Source of the DNA: Iris pallida
Taxonomy: Eukaryota; Streptophyta; Magnoliopsida; Asparagales; Iridaceae
Assembly: GCA_029216955.1 (NCBI GenBank)
Contig: JANAVB010010791.1
Span: forward strand, 7,706,868-7,770,867
Length of the DNA: 64,000 nt
Direction: 5' to 3'
The first letter of the stretch is position 1. Each line of letters begins with the position of its first letter. Under the pieces are notes generated by a model, which worked only from the letters and a program-made list of their open reading frames with translations, did not search any database and had not been told where the DNA came from. Shown here piece by piece: positions 19,427 through 30,497 of the stretch. Both the position numbers and the translations under genes were made by a program.

Positions 19427-20502
19427 TGTAGGAGCGTAAAAAAGTGCTTTGTGGACTAAGTCAAAGGAATTGAGGACTTTACGCAAGAAACTCTCTATGT
19501 GAGCTATTTTACGCCAGGACTATTTTTATTTGACATTACGCGAGCTACTTTACGCTAAGGCAGTCCATTGAATTTTACGCCTGGAGACAAACTGTCAGGC
19601 CGCATTTAATGCAGAAGATTTGATTTGACAGAATGATCTTGCTGACAACATGCAAACACAGAAGTCGAGAAGATCGAACTTTCACAAAACCCGATACTTG
19701 TTGTGTGGTGTGCAGAGAAGGCTATTTTACGCTCAATAAAGTCACTTCTTTTTACGCACTATAGTTTTCGAGCTTTTACGCTCAAAGATATTGTGAGCGT
19801 AAAGTCTATTTGGGCTAAGTTTTACGCTTAAGGCTATTTTAGCCACTTTACGCTGGAAAGTTTATTTTGAGTTGTTTTTATGCCAATTTGCCACTTTACG
19901 CTCAGGGCATATTTTGGGTCATTTTTACGTCCGATCCTTCCTGACTACTTTAAAACATGGGTTGTCTACGTGGCTATCATGCCACATTTATTGAAGAACG
20001 TGTGTACGTGCTCCCTATTTTTGTTGAAATAATGGGACACGTGTCAACATGCACAGAGGGTGACTTCCATCGTGGGTGACGGTTGCTAGCGTAAAGACTG
20101 GATTATGCTGCTTTTTACGCACAAAAGTAAAAGACTATAAATAGACTTATTTTTCACATAGATAACACCAAGAGGAGAATATACAGAGATCAGAGCCCAG
20201 AGACTTTGATTTTCCAGAGCATTCTTCTTTAACTTTTCTTCCAGAACAGAGTGAAGCAAAGAAGAAAAGCATTCGACCTCGCCATCAGTGCCCAAGTGCG
20301 TCGATTCCTTTCCGGTGACTTAGTTCTTCCGGCTGTTCATCTTCTAGTAGTACTCTTCATCATCATCGTATGGTCCAAGGAATAAAGTGATCGCCTTCAG
20401 ATCAGACTTCCATAGCAATACTTTCCAGAACAATTTGTACTTTCTGTACTTTTCTAGTTTTCAATCAAAAGCCAACTTTTAGGCATTTTGTTAAGTAAAA
20501 CA
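19427..20502 (+). repeat. 5' LTR of the Ogre-like element (1076 bp)
   Basis: Pairs with 34019-35085 at a few percent divergence by eye. It has about 14 exact copies of TTTACGC/GCGTAAA on both strands, against about 0.13 expected by chance. A TATAAATA box is at 20136. Confidence 0.93.
20136..20143 (+). promoter_or_regulatory. TATA box in Ogre-like 5' LTR
   Basis: TATAAATA, preserved at 34728-34735 in the other LTR. It is placed to drive genomic RNA from the right third of the LTR. Confidence 0.65.
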
Positions 20503-20504
20503 AA

Positions 20505-21251
20505 ATGGCGACTCTGCTGGGGACGACCTTTTCCTCTGACGAGAAGGCAATTGCTCAATATGATGATGCGTTGGTCGGATCGACCAAGAAGAATCTGGTT
20601 GTGCACTTCGACCAGACTGCCTACGAAGAAATGCTCAGGACTGGGGGTAGTGCTCACTGCTCCAATGTTCAAAAATCACGGAAGGCGCGAAAAGTTTGGA
20701 TCCCTAAGTCCAAACCATCCTCGGATCTCCCTGTTGTCTCTGAAGGCAAAGGCATCCTTCCTACTCCTGTTGTGGAGACTCCTATCAGTGATGAGGCAGT
20801 CTCTACTTCAGCGATGCGCCGCGTGCGTAAAAACCAGGCTCCCGTTTATAACAAGACAGCCTCAGTGTTGCGTCCCGAGCGTAAAAACCTATCTCCCGTC
20901 GATGATGAGGAAGATTTCCAAGTTTTACGCCCAGCGCGTAAAAATGAGGTATTACACCCAGCGCGTAAAAACCAAAATTTACGCACTATGCATAAGAACA
21001 AGTCTCCAGTCTGTGACGTAGTAGACTCCAATGCTTTACGTTCTGAGCATAAAAATAAGTCTTCCGTCTGTAACATGGTAGATACACAAAATTTACGCTC
21101 CTCACATAAAGGAAAATCTTTCGTCTGTGACGTGGCAGATACTCATGTTTTGCGCTCTACGCGTAAAAGTAAATCTCCTGTCTGTGACAGTGTAGATAAC
21201 ATTCATAATGATGTCTTTACATCTAAAATGAATATACCTGCACGCAACTAG
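20505..21251 (+). CDS. ORF1 of the Ogre-like element, overlapping the PBS
   Basis: 248 codons from an ATG whose TG is the start of the primer-binding site (MATLLGTTFSS). Ogre elements carry an extra ORF before gag; its function is unknown. The second half is a degenerate repeat of about 20 residues with LRSxHKxKSxVCDxVD themes, five or six copies, each built on GCGTAAAA-like DNA giving Arg-Lys. Basic and Ser-rich, no known domain seen. It ends at TAG 21249-21251, after which the same frame stays open straight into gag, so ORF1 and gag may once have been one protein. Confidence 0.65.
   Translation: MATLLGTTFSSDEKAIAQYDDALVGSTKKNLVVHFDQTAYEEMLRTGGSAHCSNVQKSRKARKVWIPKSKPSSDLPVVSEGKGILPTPVVETPISDEAVSTSAMRRVRKNQAPVYNKTASVLRPERKNLSPVDDEEDFQVLRPARKNEVLHPARKNQNLRTMHKNKSPVCDVVDSNALRSEHKNKSSVCNMVDTQNLRSSHKGKSFVCDVADTHVLRSTRKSKSPVCDSVDNIHNDVFTSKMNIPARN
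20506..20523 (+). other. Primer-binding site of the Ogre-like element
   Basis: TGGCGACTCTGCTGGGGA begins 3 bp after the LTR. TGG pairs with tRNA CCA. Tat/Ogre elements are known for an Arg-tRNA-type site beginning TGGCGACTC. It overlaps the ORF1 start codon (ATG at 20505). Confidence 0.8.
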
Positions 21252-23339
21252 CGTAAAAACATTGTTTGTAAAACTTCAGTTTTTCACCAACAGCCTTCTT
21301 ACTCTGCTTTACGCAAGGTACCAAACCTACAAATTACGCGTAATGCTGATGGAGTTCTTTGTGCTAAAAAATCTCAGGATTTACGCACGCAACTCCAAGC
21401 GCGTAAAAATGTACAGTTTGGTTCTGCTAATGCAGCAAGTAATCTTCTTTATACACAAGGGACTAAACGACTTTCTGTCCCAAACATAATAAAAAAGACT
21501 TCTTCCTCTACTCCTTCTGATTTACGCGAGTTGCTTGTACAAAAGCGTAAAGACAGAAAGTCTCCTGTGACACTCCCAAAAGAAGATCACCATTGTGAGT
21601 GTCACCAGATTGTAATTAAGTGTTGCTATTCGACGTCTAAACGGTCAGTCTTTGATCGCTTAGGCTACAATGATCAGCAATCAGTTGAAGATCAAGAACA
21701 GGAGTTGTCATATGCCTCAGTTAATATGGCATCTCATACTAACAGAGGACAACGTCCAAGACGCAACTCTTCACAGACTCCTGGTCAACAACAGTTTAAT
21801 CGACTTCTTGATAACTTTGAAGGAGTATATCAGAATACTCGATTGAGAAGTCAGAGACAGTTGCAGACTTCTGACTCAGAAGCTGGGGGTACCCAGTCCT
21901 TAGAGTCTAAAACCGATAGCATTGATTCATACTTCTACACTGAGCCCTCTATATCTTCAAGGGAGGTTAAATCTTATGCTATTGGAGACGAACCGGAGAT
22001 GTCATCTGCTAATACAGAACAACGTCTCTCTGCAGTTGAGCAGTCACTGAAGGATATGCTTACTATGATGAAAAGTATGTATCAAATAATAATGACTCAG
22101 CAAGTCGCTCAACCGGCAGTCGTAACTCCGGTGCAAGTAGCAGCACAAACTCTAGATAGTCAAGGGGTTGATATACCCTTGAATAATCAAAGTCAGGAGC
22201 CTGCTACCAATCAAAATTCTGCATCTCCAGATCCTATCATTCCAGAAGATGTACCACCTCCGGTGGAGGTTACGGTACATCTGACAATAATTCAATCAAA
22301 TGTACTTCCTCAAACCAGTGAAGCTATTCAAGCAGTGCGAGAATTAAAAGCACACTTTGAAGTTTTGAAGCACAAAGATCAGTTCCAGAGGTTAGGGATT
22401 AAGCAACCTTATCCTCCTTACTGGAATGATGTGCCTTTTCCTCCAAAGTTCAAGCCACAATCCATGGTATTATTTGATGGAAAGGCATCTCCCAGTCAAT
22501 ATATTAATTATTTTGATATTATGACTATACACTTGCAGAAGAATAATGCTCTTCTTACCCAAGTTTTCATCGGGTGTCTAACGGGTTCAGCCTACGACTG
22601 GTACCGTAGTTTACCCGACAATTGTATTTCGTCTTTTGACGAATTCAAAGCAATGTTTCTCTCCCGCTTCTATGAAGGAGGCATGGACATGAACATGTCT
22701 TCCTTAATAGAAATCAAACAAAAGGAGAAGGAAGATACTCGGACGTTCATTGAACGTTTTCGACAGGCAACTCTGAAGATGCCTCCAGGCATGCCAGATT
22801 CAGCACTGATTGATACGTGCAAGATGAATCTGCGACCATCTATTGCTGTCTTTACGGGTTTCCAATTCACAGATTGGGCCTCGTTTATCATAGCGGCAGT
22901 TTCAGCCGAGACTAATGGTCGATTGGCTCGGGAACACGGGATGATTTTCGCTTCAGAAGACAAAGGAAAGAAAGCCTCTTCTGGTAATAATTCCGGTAAT
23001 CGTAATGGGAAAGGAAAGGATACCCTTATGGTTAATCTTTCCAAGAACAAAATAACACCGAATAATCAGGAATCTTCTAAGCCAAAAGAAGAATATTCTT
23101 TTGATGAGAGCGATATCCCGAGGATATTCCAATGTCTAGTCAAGAGTGGTAAACTCCAGATTCCAGAGCCAAAAAGGCCAAATGAGGTAAATTTGACTGA
23201 CAATCCCAAATATTGTATCTATCACAGATACATTAATCATCCTACCAAGGCTTGTTATGTTCTGAAGAAGAAAATTCAGGAGCTGATAAATACCAATGCC
23301 ATCGCTTTAACTAATGATGAGCATACTGCGCCTTTCTAA
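21252..23339 (+). CDS. gag of the Ogre-like element
   Basis: Continues the ORF1 frame after TAG and is open to TAA 23337-23339. The first plausible start is ATG 21726 (MASHTNRGQRP). The retrotransposon Gag core is central (FDGKASPSQYINYFD, AYDWYRSLPDNCISSFDEF, FLSRFYEGG, RTFIERFRQ, ALIDTCKMNLRP). Near the C-terminus a CIYH-HPTKAC arrangement resembles the short zinc-binding motif of Tat/Ogre Gag and replaces the two CCHC knuckles of chromoviruses. Upstream lie more Arg-Lys repeats encoded by GCGTAAA. The product would form particles and bind element RNA. Confidence 0.82.
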   Translation, partial: RKNIVCKTSVFHQQPSYSALRKVPNLQITRNADGVLCAKKSQDLRTQLQARKNVQFGSANAASNLLYTQGTKRLSVPNIIKKTSSSTPSDLRELLVQKRKDRKSPVTLPKEDHHCECHQIVIKCCYSTSKRSVFDRLGYNDQQSVEDQEQELSYASVNMASHTNRGQRPRRNSSQTPGQQQFNRLLDNFEGVYQNTRLRSQRQLQTSDSEAGGTQSLESKTDSIDSYFYTEPSISSREVKSYAIGDEPEMSSANTEQRLSAVEQSLKDMLTMMKSMYQIIMTQQVAQPAVVTPVQVAAQTLDSQGVDIPLNNQSQEPATNQNSASPDPIIPEDVPPPVEVTVHLTIIQSNVLPQTSEAIQAVRELKAHFEVLKHKDQFQRLGIKQPYPPYWNDVPFPPKFKPQSMVLFDGKASPSQYINYFDIMTIHLQKNNALLTQVFIGCLTGSAYDWYRSLPDNCISSFDEFKAMFLSRFYEGGMDMNMSSLIEIKQKEKEDTRTFIERFRQATLKMPPGMPDSALIDTCKMNLRPSIAVFTGFQFTDWASFIIAAVSAETNGRLAREHGMIFASEDKGKKASSGNNSGNRNGKGKDTLMVNLSKNKITPNNQESSKPKEEYSFDESDIPRIFQCLVKSGKLQIPEPKRPNEVNLTDNPKYCIYHRYINHPTKACYVLKKKIQELINTNAIALTNDEHTAPF

Positions 23340-24733
23340 AGAAAGCAGAGAGACTTTGAGCGAAGCATTGCTGCAAGCAGACTCATGCTTGGCTCAACTC
23401 AAAAGTCCTGATAATACACCAGTGTCGTGTCCACAATGTTATAGTATGATGGAGGCAATTCCTAACATTACCTTCATCACAAGAAGATATGCTGTTGAAG
23501 CATAACAAGCACGACAGGCCTTTGTGCTACACTGGGTATATTGAGTCTACTGAAATTGACAGGATTTATATTGATCCTGGGTCTTCTATTAGCATTATTC
23601 TTCAGAGTATGCTAAGACCTTTGAGGATTCCTACTAGTGATTTGATCTACACTAGTACCACGATAGTTGGTTTTAACTCTGGAAAGAGTAAACCACTGGG
23701 AAAGATTTGGCTAAAGATTCAGATTGATGATCTTCGAACTATGGCTACTTTTTATGTTATTAACTCAGACGTATCCTACAACATCCTTCTTGGAAGACCG
23801 TGGATACATGAGCATAACATTATGCCTTTAACTCTCCACCAATGCTTCAAGTATGTGGATTCACAGGGGATTGTGAAGACTGAATTTGCTGATATCAATT
23901 CCTTTAAGGGTGTTGAAGCCTATTTTTCTGACTCGAAACTCTACAAACAAGAGTATGTGAAAGAGATATCAGATATTGCTGAAGATCAATCACCTGCTGA
24001 AGATCAGTCTGTCAATGAAGATCCTCCGGAAGAGCAACCTTTGAAGATCAAGGTCAAAGGTCGAATCCAACATCAATCTGTCAATGATCAACCTCTAATG
24101 ATCAAAGTCAAAGGAAGAACTCGGGCTTCATCTAAGGAATCAGTGAATATTCCTGCCAAGAGTCAAGATGCACCTTTTATGATCAAAGTCAAGGGACGTA
24201 CTTCTCGTACGAATGATCCAGAATCACCATTGATTATTAACCTTGGCAAGTCTACGCAGAAGACGGATGACGGTCCATTAATGATAAATCCTAAGCATAG
24301 TACTCAACCTGTAAATGATGTAAATATTGATCATCCTGTACTTTCTGATATTAATGAAGATTTTCTTTTGGAGTATATGGCTGTCAAATTTGTTAAAATA
24401 ATGTCTTTATCTTCTGACGATCAAAGTCATCAATATAAAGACGACATAGATACAGATGAAACTTTATACATTGACCATAAGGAAAATTCTTTTTCTTCGC
24501 ATGTTGATGTAGGCCCTTATGCTCAAAAGTTTCTAAAATCTTCTCCTTATCTTCTTCCTGTAGCTGCTTCGTCACAAGCTTGTGTAACTTTTAGACGTCA
24601 TAAAGAATCTTACTTCGTGATTCCGTCTGATAAGAAAAACAAGCACCAAATTGTGTTTGGCTTGGCTATAAACATCCCTGTTGTTCATACAGATGATCTT
24701 CGAGATAAAGATAAAGGAAAAAATCCGAATTGA
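23340..24733 (+). pseudogene. Protease region of the Ogre-like element
   Basis: After gag the coding sense shifts frame: a short segment (to 23505) with MMEAIPNITFITRRY, typical of the Gag-protease linker, then the protease frame from 23489. The aspartic active site reads IYIDPGSSISII (Asp at about 23573), with Pro where Ser or Thr is usual, followed by FNSGKSKPLG and ILLGRPWIHE. The second half has repeated PLMIKVKGRT-like units of about 25 residues, a linker I do not recognise. The frame ends at TAA-less context near an A6 run around 24720, and RT continues in another frame, so at least two frameshifts occur, natural or mutational. Confidence 0.7.
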
Positions 24734-26198
24734 CAAATATAGTCAACAATTTCTCAAGATTATCCAGAAAATGGGATATAATTTGAAGACTATGCAAGGT
24801 CTCAATCAAGGTAAAGGTAGACGATTGCCATTATGTGGTGATCCGTTCTACCAGAAAACTCGTCATGGATTGGGATATGATTCGTCCCATATGTTTAATG
24901 ACAACATACAAGAAGAATTTTCTTCTAGTTCTTCACAATCCTCAGATTCGGAAGAAATCCATTTCATCGAATCTGATACATCCCACTCCTCGTATGCTGG
25001 AGAAGACTATTACGATGAATCTGAATGTGTATTTTCAGTTAACACGGTTCAAACTGAAGGTGAATTTAAGCCATTTGAAAATGATCCTTGGGCCCAACAG
25101 ATGGACACTCAGTGGGAGCTTCGTTTCGAACAACGACAACCACCTACAGAGGATGAGATTGTTCAAATTGACGTTGGAGACGGAACTACATCCAAGCCAA
25201 TATTCATCAGTAAGAACCTTTTTGAAGATGAAAATGAAGAGTTAATACAACTGATTAAAGATTATATCGATATTTTTGCATGGAGTTATGAGGATATGCC
25301 AGGCCTAGATCCTAAAATTGCTACTCATAAACTCAATATTCTTCCTAATGCCAAGCCTGTGAAACAACAGCAACGGCATTTTCGACCAGACATGATGGAT
25401 GCGATCGAAGCAGAAGTTAAAAAGCTGATTACATGTGGCTTTGTTCGTGAAGAACAACACCCAGACTGGGTTGCCAATATTGTTCATGTTATGAAGAAGA
25501 ACGGAAAAATCCGAGTTTGCATAGATTTTTGAGATCTTAATGCAGCTTGTCCAAAGGACGAATTTCTACTTCCTATTACTGATGTCATGATAGACAATAC
25601 ATGCGGTTTTGAGTGCATGTCTTTCATGGACGGGTTCTCAGGATACAATCAGATTAAGATGCATCCAAAAGATGAAAAGCATACTGCTTTTCGTACACCC
25701 CTTGGAGTCTACTGCTATACGGTTATGCCGTTTGGTCTTAAAAATGCCGGTGCTACGTATCAACGGGCCATGAGCAACATCTTTCAAGAACATCTACGAA
25801 AGACAGTTGAATGTTACGTAGATGACATTGCTGTCAAAAGTCGATCAAAAGATGATCACATTCAAGACTTGAAGACAGTATTTGAATTGATGCGTCAGCA
25901 TCAATTGAAAATGAACCCTACTAAGTCTTTCTTAGGGGTTTCCAGTGGCAAGTTTTTGGGATTTGTCATCACTTCTCAGGGTATCCATGTTGATCCTGAT
26001 AAAATCAAAGCAATTCTTGAAATGCGTCCTCCACGCAATCTAAAAGAACTCCGAGGCTTTCAAGGTCACATCGCTTATATCAGGAGATTTATATCCAATC
26101 TCTCTGGAAGATGTCAACCTTTCTCCCGTTTGTTAAAGAAAGGTGTATCATTTGTTTGGGATGAAGCATGTCAGAAAGCTTTCAATGACATCAAATAA
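24734..26198 (+). pseudogene. Reverse transcriptase of the Ogre-like element
   Basis: The frame opens by 24681. It has the pre-RT acidic block, DIFAWSYEDMPGLD, then RT: KKNGKIRVCIDF, TGA at 25530-25532 (Arg expected, CGA to TGA), DLNAACPKDEF, MDGFSGYNQIKM, MPFGLKNAGATYQR, catalytic YVDD at 25815-25826, GKFLGFVITSQGI, and the connection domain. TAA at 26196-26198 interrupts DIK-YLTNPP, explicable as CAA to TAA. Catalytic residues are intact. The enzyme would copy element RNA into DNA. Confidence 0.88.
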
Positions 26199-27392
26199 TA
26201 CCTTACAAATCCACCTGTTCTGGTACCACCAGTGGTAGGAAGACCATTTTTGCTATATGTTCGAGCATTGGATCATTCACTTGGTGCTCTTCTTGCACAG
26301 AAAAGTGATATGGGTCACGAACAAGCAATTTATTATCTTAGTCGAATAATGGTTGGAGCTGAACACAGGTATACTCCTGTAGAAAAAGAATGTCTGGCTT
26401 TGGTATTTGCTGTTCAAAAGACACGACATTATGTGACCGGACAGACTATTCATGTCATCTCCAGAATAAATCCTATTCGGGTATTGATGAGGAAACCCAG
26501 CATTCTTAATTCTAGGTTAGCCACCTGGACAATGTTGCTCACTCCTTATGATATGGTCTATGTACCTCAAAAATCAGTGAAGGGTCAAGCATTGGCTGAT
26601 TTCTTAGCAGCTCACCCTATACCTGAAACATCGAAGCTATATGAAGACATTCCAGATGAAGTTGCGGATTGTAACATGATTTTAAAGAATGACATTTGGC
26701 AATTATACTTTGATGGAGCATCACGAGTTAGAACTAAAGGCAATATCGTCTCTGGGGTAGGAATCGTCTTGGTTTCTCCTGACAAAATGGTCATATACCG
26801 TGCTTATTCTCTCAATGAGCCATGCTCCAATAATGTGGCAGAATATAATGCTCTGCTCATTGGTCTCCAAGTAGCAAAACAATTGGACATCGAGTTCCTG
26901 GAAGCTTATGGAGATTCTCAACTGATTGTTAATCAAGTTAGAGGGATATATGAAGTCAGAAATCCTGACCTTATCACTTATCATCAAGTGGTAATCGAAT
27001 TGGTCCTTTTATTTAAAGGATTCTTCATTGAATTCGTACCACGTTCTCAGAATTTGGAAGCTGATGCTCTTGCTAGTTTAGCTGCAGATTTGGCTGTTCC
27101 AATTCGAAGACAAAATACCATTACTTTGTTGGACCGAGACTTATTCTGTGTTAAGAATAATCTGCATATTAAACAGAGTTATACTATAGAATCAAGCTCC
27201 CAACAGAGGGATTGGAGAAGTCCATTTATTGATTATGCGGTTCATGGGATTTTACCTGAAGATCCAAAAGAAGCTGCATCAATCAAGAGACGATCATTTC
27301 GATTTTATTATGATTCGTCCCTACATATGTTATATCATCGTTCATATGATGGACTTTTGCTGTATTTTCTTTCTGAGAATGAAGCTAAATAA
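26199..27392 (+). pseudogene. Dual RNase H of the Ogre-like element
   Basis: First, a degenerate gypsy RNase H (RPFLLYVRALDHSLGALLA, YLSRIMVGAEHRYTPVEKECLAL) lacking the usual acidic first residue; then, about 140 codons later, a second archaeal-type RNase H (LYFDGASRV, AEYNALLIGLQVA, AYGDSQLIVNQVRG, EADALASLAADL) with the expected D, E and D residues. Loss of the first active site with gain of a second is a hallmark of the Tat clade. Ends at TAA 27390-27392, where Gln is expected (EAK-MLREAHDG). Confidence 0.88.
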
Positions 27393-28468
27393 ATGCTTCG
27401 TGAAGCTCATGATGGTGTTTGTGGTACCCATCAACCTGGTCCAAAATTATAAGACCGCAATCAAAGAATGGGGTATTATTGGCCTTCTATGATAGCAGAT
27501 GCTGTGGATTATGCCAGAAGGTGTAAAGCATGTCAAATTCATACCGATTTTATTCATCAACCAATGGAGTTTTTACATCCTACAGCAGCTTCTTGGCCCT
27601 TTGAAGCTTGGGGCATGGACATTATTGGTCCAATTAACCCTCCTTCTGTCAAGGGACATCGGTTTATACTGGCTATAACCGATTATTTTTCTAAATGGGC
27701 GAAAGCAGTTCCTCTTGTTGAAGTAAAGACATCCAATGTGATTAGCTTCATCAAACACCATGTCATTTATCGCTTCAGAATTTTTCGACGGATAATTCAT
27801 GACAATGGACCACAATTTGCCAGTCAGGCGTTTTATCAATTCTGTGATAAGAATCGAATCCAAAACCTGGCGTCTACGGCTTATAATCTAGCTGCTAATG
27901 GTTTAGCCGAAGCTTTCAACAAGATGATCATTAAACTTCTCAAAAATTTGTTTCTTCTAATAAACGTGATTAGAATGAGAAACTTGGAGAATGTTTATGG
28001 GCTTATCGAACAACAGTCCGAACTTCTACTGGTTTTACACCATTTTTACTGGTTTACGGATGTGAGGCGGTTCTTCCATTGGAAATTCAGATTCCGTCTC
28101 TTCGAATAGCTATTGCTAACGAGCTAACTATAGAGAACAATGATCGCTTACGACTCCAAGAACTTGAAGGATTGGACGAGAAGCGTCTTCAAGCACAACA
28201 ACATATTGAGCTATATCAAGCCCGTATATCTCGAACTTTCAATCGCAAAGTTAAAGAGAGGGTATTCAAAGTCGGTGAACAAGTACTAGCTGTTCGAAGA
28301 CCGATGGTGATGACTCATAAGAGTAAAGGGAAATTCCAAGCGAAATGGGAAGGCCCTTATGTCATCGAGACAGTTTTCTCCAATGGTGCCTATAGGTTGT
28401 CTAAACCTAATGAAGATTTACTCATGATGCCTATCAATGACAAATTTTTGAAAAAATATTATGTTTAA
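27393..28468 (+). pseudogene. Integrase of the Ogre-like element
   Basis: HHCC zinc domain (LREAHDGVCGTHQ, CKACQIH), with TAA at 27450-27452 inside; catalytic core with MDIIGPINPP, IIHDNGPQFAS and a degraded AANGLAEAFNKM. A frameshift near 27990-28010 moves the C-terminal part to another frame, in which AYRTTVRTSTGFTPFLLVYG-like sequence, EIQIPSLRI and the tail KFQAKWEGPYVI to TAA 28468 follow. No chromodomain, as expected for this clade. Inactive as it stands. Confidence 0.85.
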
Positions 28469-28940
28469 AATTCTTCCTTATTCCCCAGCTACCAATGTTT
28501 GGTTAAGCTTGGAGAGAAATTTTAATCTTTTATCATGCCAGTTGATATAAAAAGTTAGATTTATTATCTATCATGTCCATTTGACCTCTGAATAAATATT
28601 AAGTCTGTTTATTTTTCCTATCTATCTTGTCCATTTGGCCTCTGAATAGATAATAATCTATTTTCTCCGAGGTGTTACGATCTGTCACGTCCATATCACC
28701 TCTGATAGTATTGTATACTCTAAACAGAAAACGAGATTTTATTATCTATCATGTCCATATTACCTCTGGATAGATACAATTTATTGAGTTTAGAAGACTT
28801 CTCATGTCCATATTATCTCTGATAAGTGTTTTCTATCTCATACCTATTATTTAATTTCAAAATAAATGATAGGATCACGAAACAAATATTTTATTCATTT
28901 TCTTGAATAAGATAAAAGATTACAAAAGCTCCTTATTTGT
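28469..28940 (+). repeat. Imperfect tandem repeats downstream of integrase
   Basis: Five copies of CATGTCCATWTNACCTCTGA-like sequence, starting at about 28572, 28626, 28686, 28750 and 28803 (period 53-64 bp), separated by AT-rich sequence. No coding capacity. They lie between the ends of the sense pol and the antisense gene. Confidence 0.75.
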
Positions 28941-30423
28941 CTAAGGAGGAGTAGATATATCTTTTAGCAATTTTTGGAGCTCTGCTAAACGCTGTTCACG
29001 AGAGCCCATTATATTTTCAATAGCTATCTTTCTTCAGGCCTCTGGAGTACAAATGGGAGAAAACTTAGCGAAAGTAGCTATCAGATAATCCCTGGCATCA
29101 TCAAGGAACTTGATAGTAGATTCAGCTCCAAAAACTTGTTCCTCCAGAATTGAGCTCTGTGTCAAATGTTTGTCACGAGCTGCTATTAATTGCTCCTTCT
29201 CAGCTTTCAGACGAGCTAGTTCGGCCTCCACTTCACAAATTTATCATTTTATTCCTGAATTTTCGTATTTGAAGTGTCATAGGCTTCTCTATAACTCTCC
29301 AACTTAGGCTTTGCGTCAGCCAATAAAGCTTTCTCTTTGGCGACTTTGCTGTTGTGCTCTCTAAGAGAATCGTTGAAAGTAGTCTCTCGAGCAGTGTATT
29401 CAGCCGATAAAGCATCATATTCAGCTTGAATAAGACTTTCAGTAGTTTCACTTGTCAACCTCAGATATTCTTTAATAGGTTGCTCAAGTTCTTCTACCAC
29501 TTTTTCCAATGCAGTTGCTCTCTCAACATCATTAAACATGGCAACGTTCCTGATAGTGGAAACAATCGCGCCTTTTAAGCTTTCATAACTGAGGCCTCTA
29601 TGCAAGACCATGTCAATCAAAGCTGCCAATGTCTTGTAAAAAGTTTCAGTATAAATCTCAACTAAGAGATTCATTTCTGCATTTGAGCTCGGAGTTGCAG
29701 CAATATCTACCAAGTCTCTTTTCCGAATACTAGGAGTAGATGTGGTGGCTCCGGTAGCAGATTGAGATAAAGATGATGTCGTCGTTACTACTATAGCCAA
29801 CTGATCCCTGGAAACTTCAGGGATTAAGGCTTCAGTATTAGCAGATGTGGTGGCTCCGGTAGCAGATTGAGGTAAAGATGATGTTGTCATCACTACCACA
29901 TCTAATTAATCCCTGGGAGCTTCAGAGATCACATCTTCAGTACTTGTTACTCCAGCCGTTTCTGGAGTTCTGGTGACGGTAATAGTGGTGGATGGAAAGA
30001 TAGTAGTTGTAGTTGATTCAGGTTCATGCTTCGTCTCCTCATGACCTTCCTCTGGATTGGTAGTAATAGCAGAAGGTGCTATCACAACATCCCCAGTTTC
30101 AGTTGATGATTTGATTATGTCATCATTACCTTCTTAAGCTTCTGGCTGTTCAGACTCTGGAAATACTTCAATCTCGTCTTTGAGATCAGTTCCTTCTTCA
30201 GCAGTCGTTTCTTGATCTACAGCTTGTTCTTCTTCTCGGTTGTCAATATGAGAAGACGATCCTGGTTGAACCTCTATTTCAGGTTCTTGTTGTAGTTCCT
30301 CTTCTGGTTGTATTTCCTCTACTCCATCAGAAGAAGAACTATTTTCCTCAGATTCTGGGTTCTCCTCATAAATATTTTCTTGAGGAGGAGGAGGAGTTAT
30401 AGGCTTTGATGCAATAATGACAT
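28941..30423 (-). pseudogene. Antisense gene exon 3: acidic linker and coiled coil
   Basis: On the - strand, starts after the acceptor TTTTGCAG (30426-30424) and runs to TAG at 28943-28941. It is in phase with exon 2 (Gly/Asp codon split G|AT). First 100 codons: Pro/Glu/Gln-rich acid linker. Then a duplicated block with SRDQL and TTSSLxQSATGATTS, then about 200 residues of probable coiled coil (VVEELEQPIKEYL, ARLKAEKEQLIAARDK, EQRLAELQKLLKDI). Nonsense at 30136 (TAA), 29908 (TAA; the duplicate copy has Gln, so CAA to TAA) and about 29246, plus a frameshift near 29235. Function unknown; coiled coil suggests multimerisation. Confidence 0.65.
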
Positions 30424-30497
30424 CTGCAAAATGAATAAAATAAATTAAAATACAAAATTATAATGCATAATCTTATATAGATTTTGTATATATATAC
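30424..30497 (-). other. Intron 2 of the antisense gene (74 nt)
   Basis: On the - strand: CACCAG|GTATATATAT to CATTTTGCAG|ATGTC. AT-rich with canonical ends. Removing it keeps the frame open on both sides. Confidence 0.65.

Noticed and set aside
28562..28830. Tandem repeats as a CRISPR array
   Set aside because: Units are diverged, spacers are not unique uniform segments, no cas genes, and the genome is a plant.
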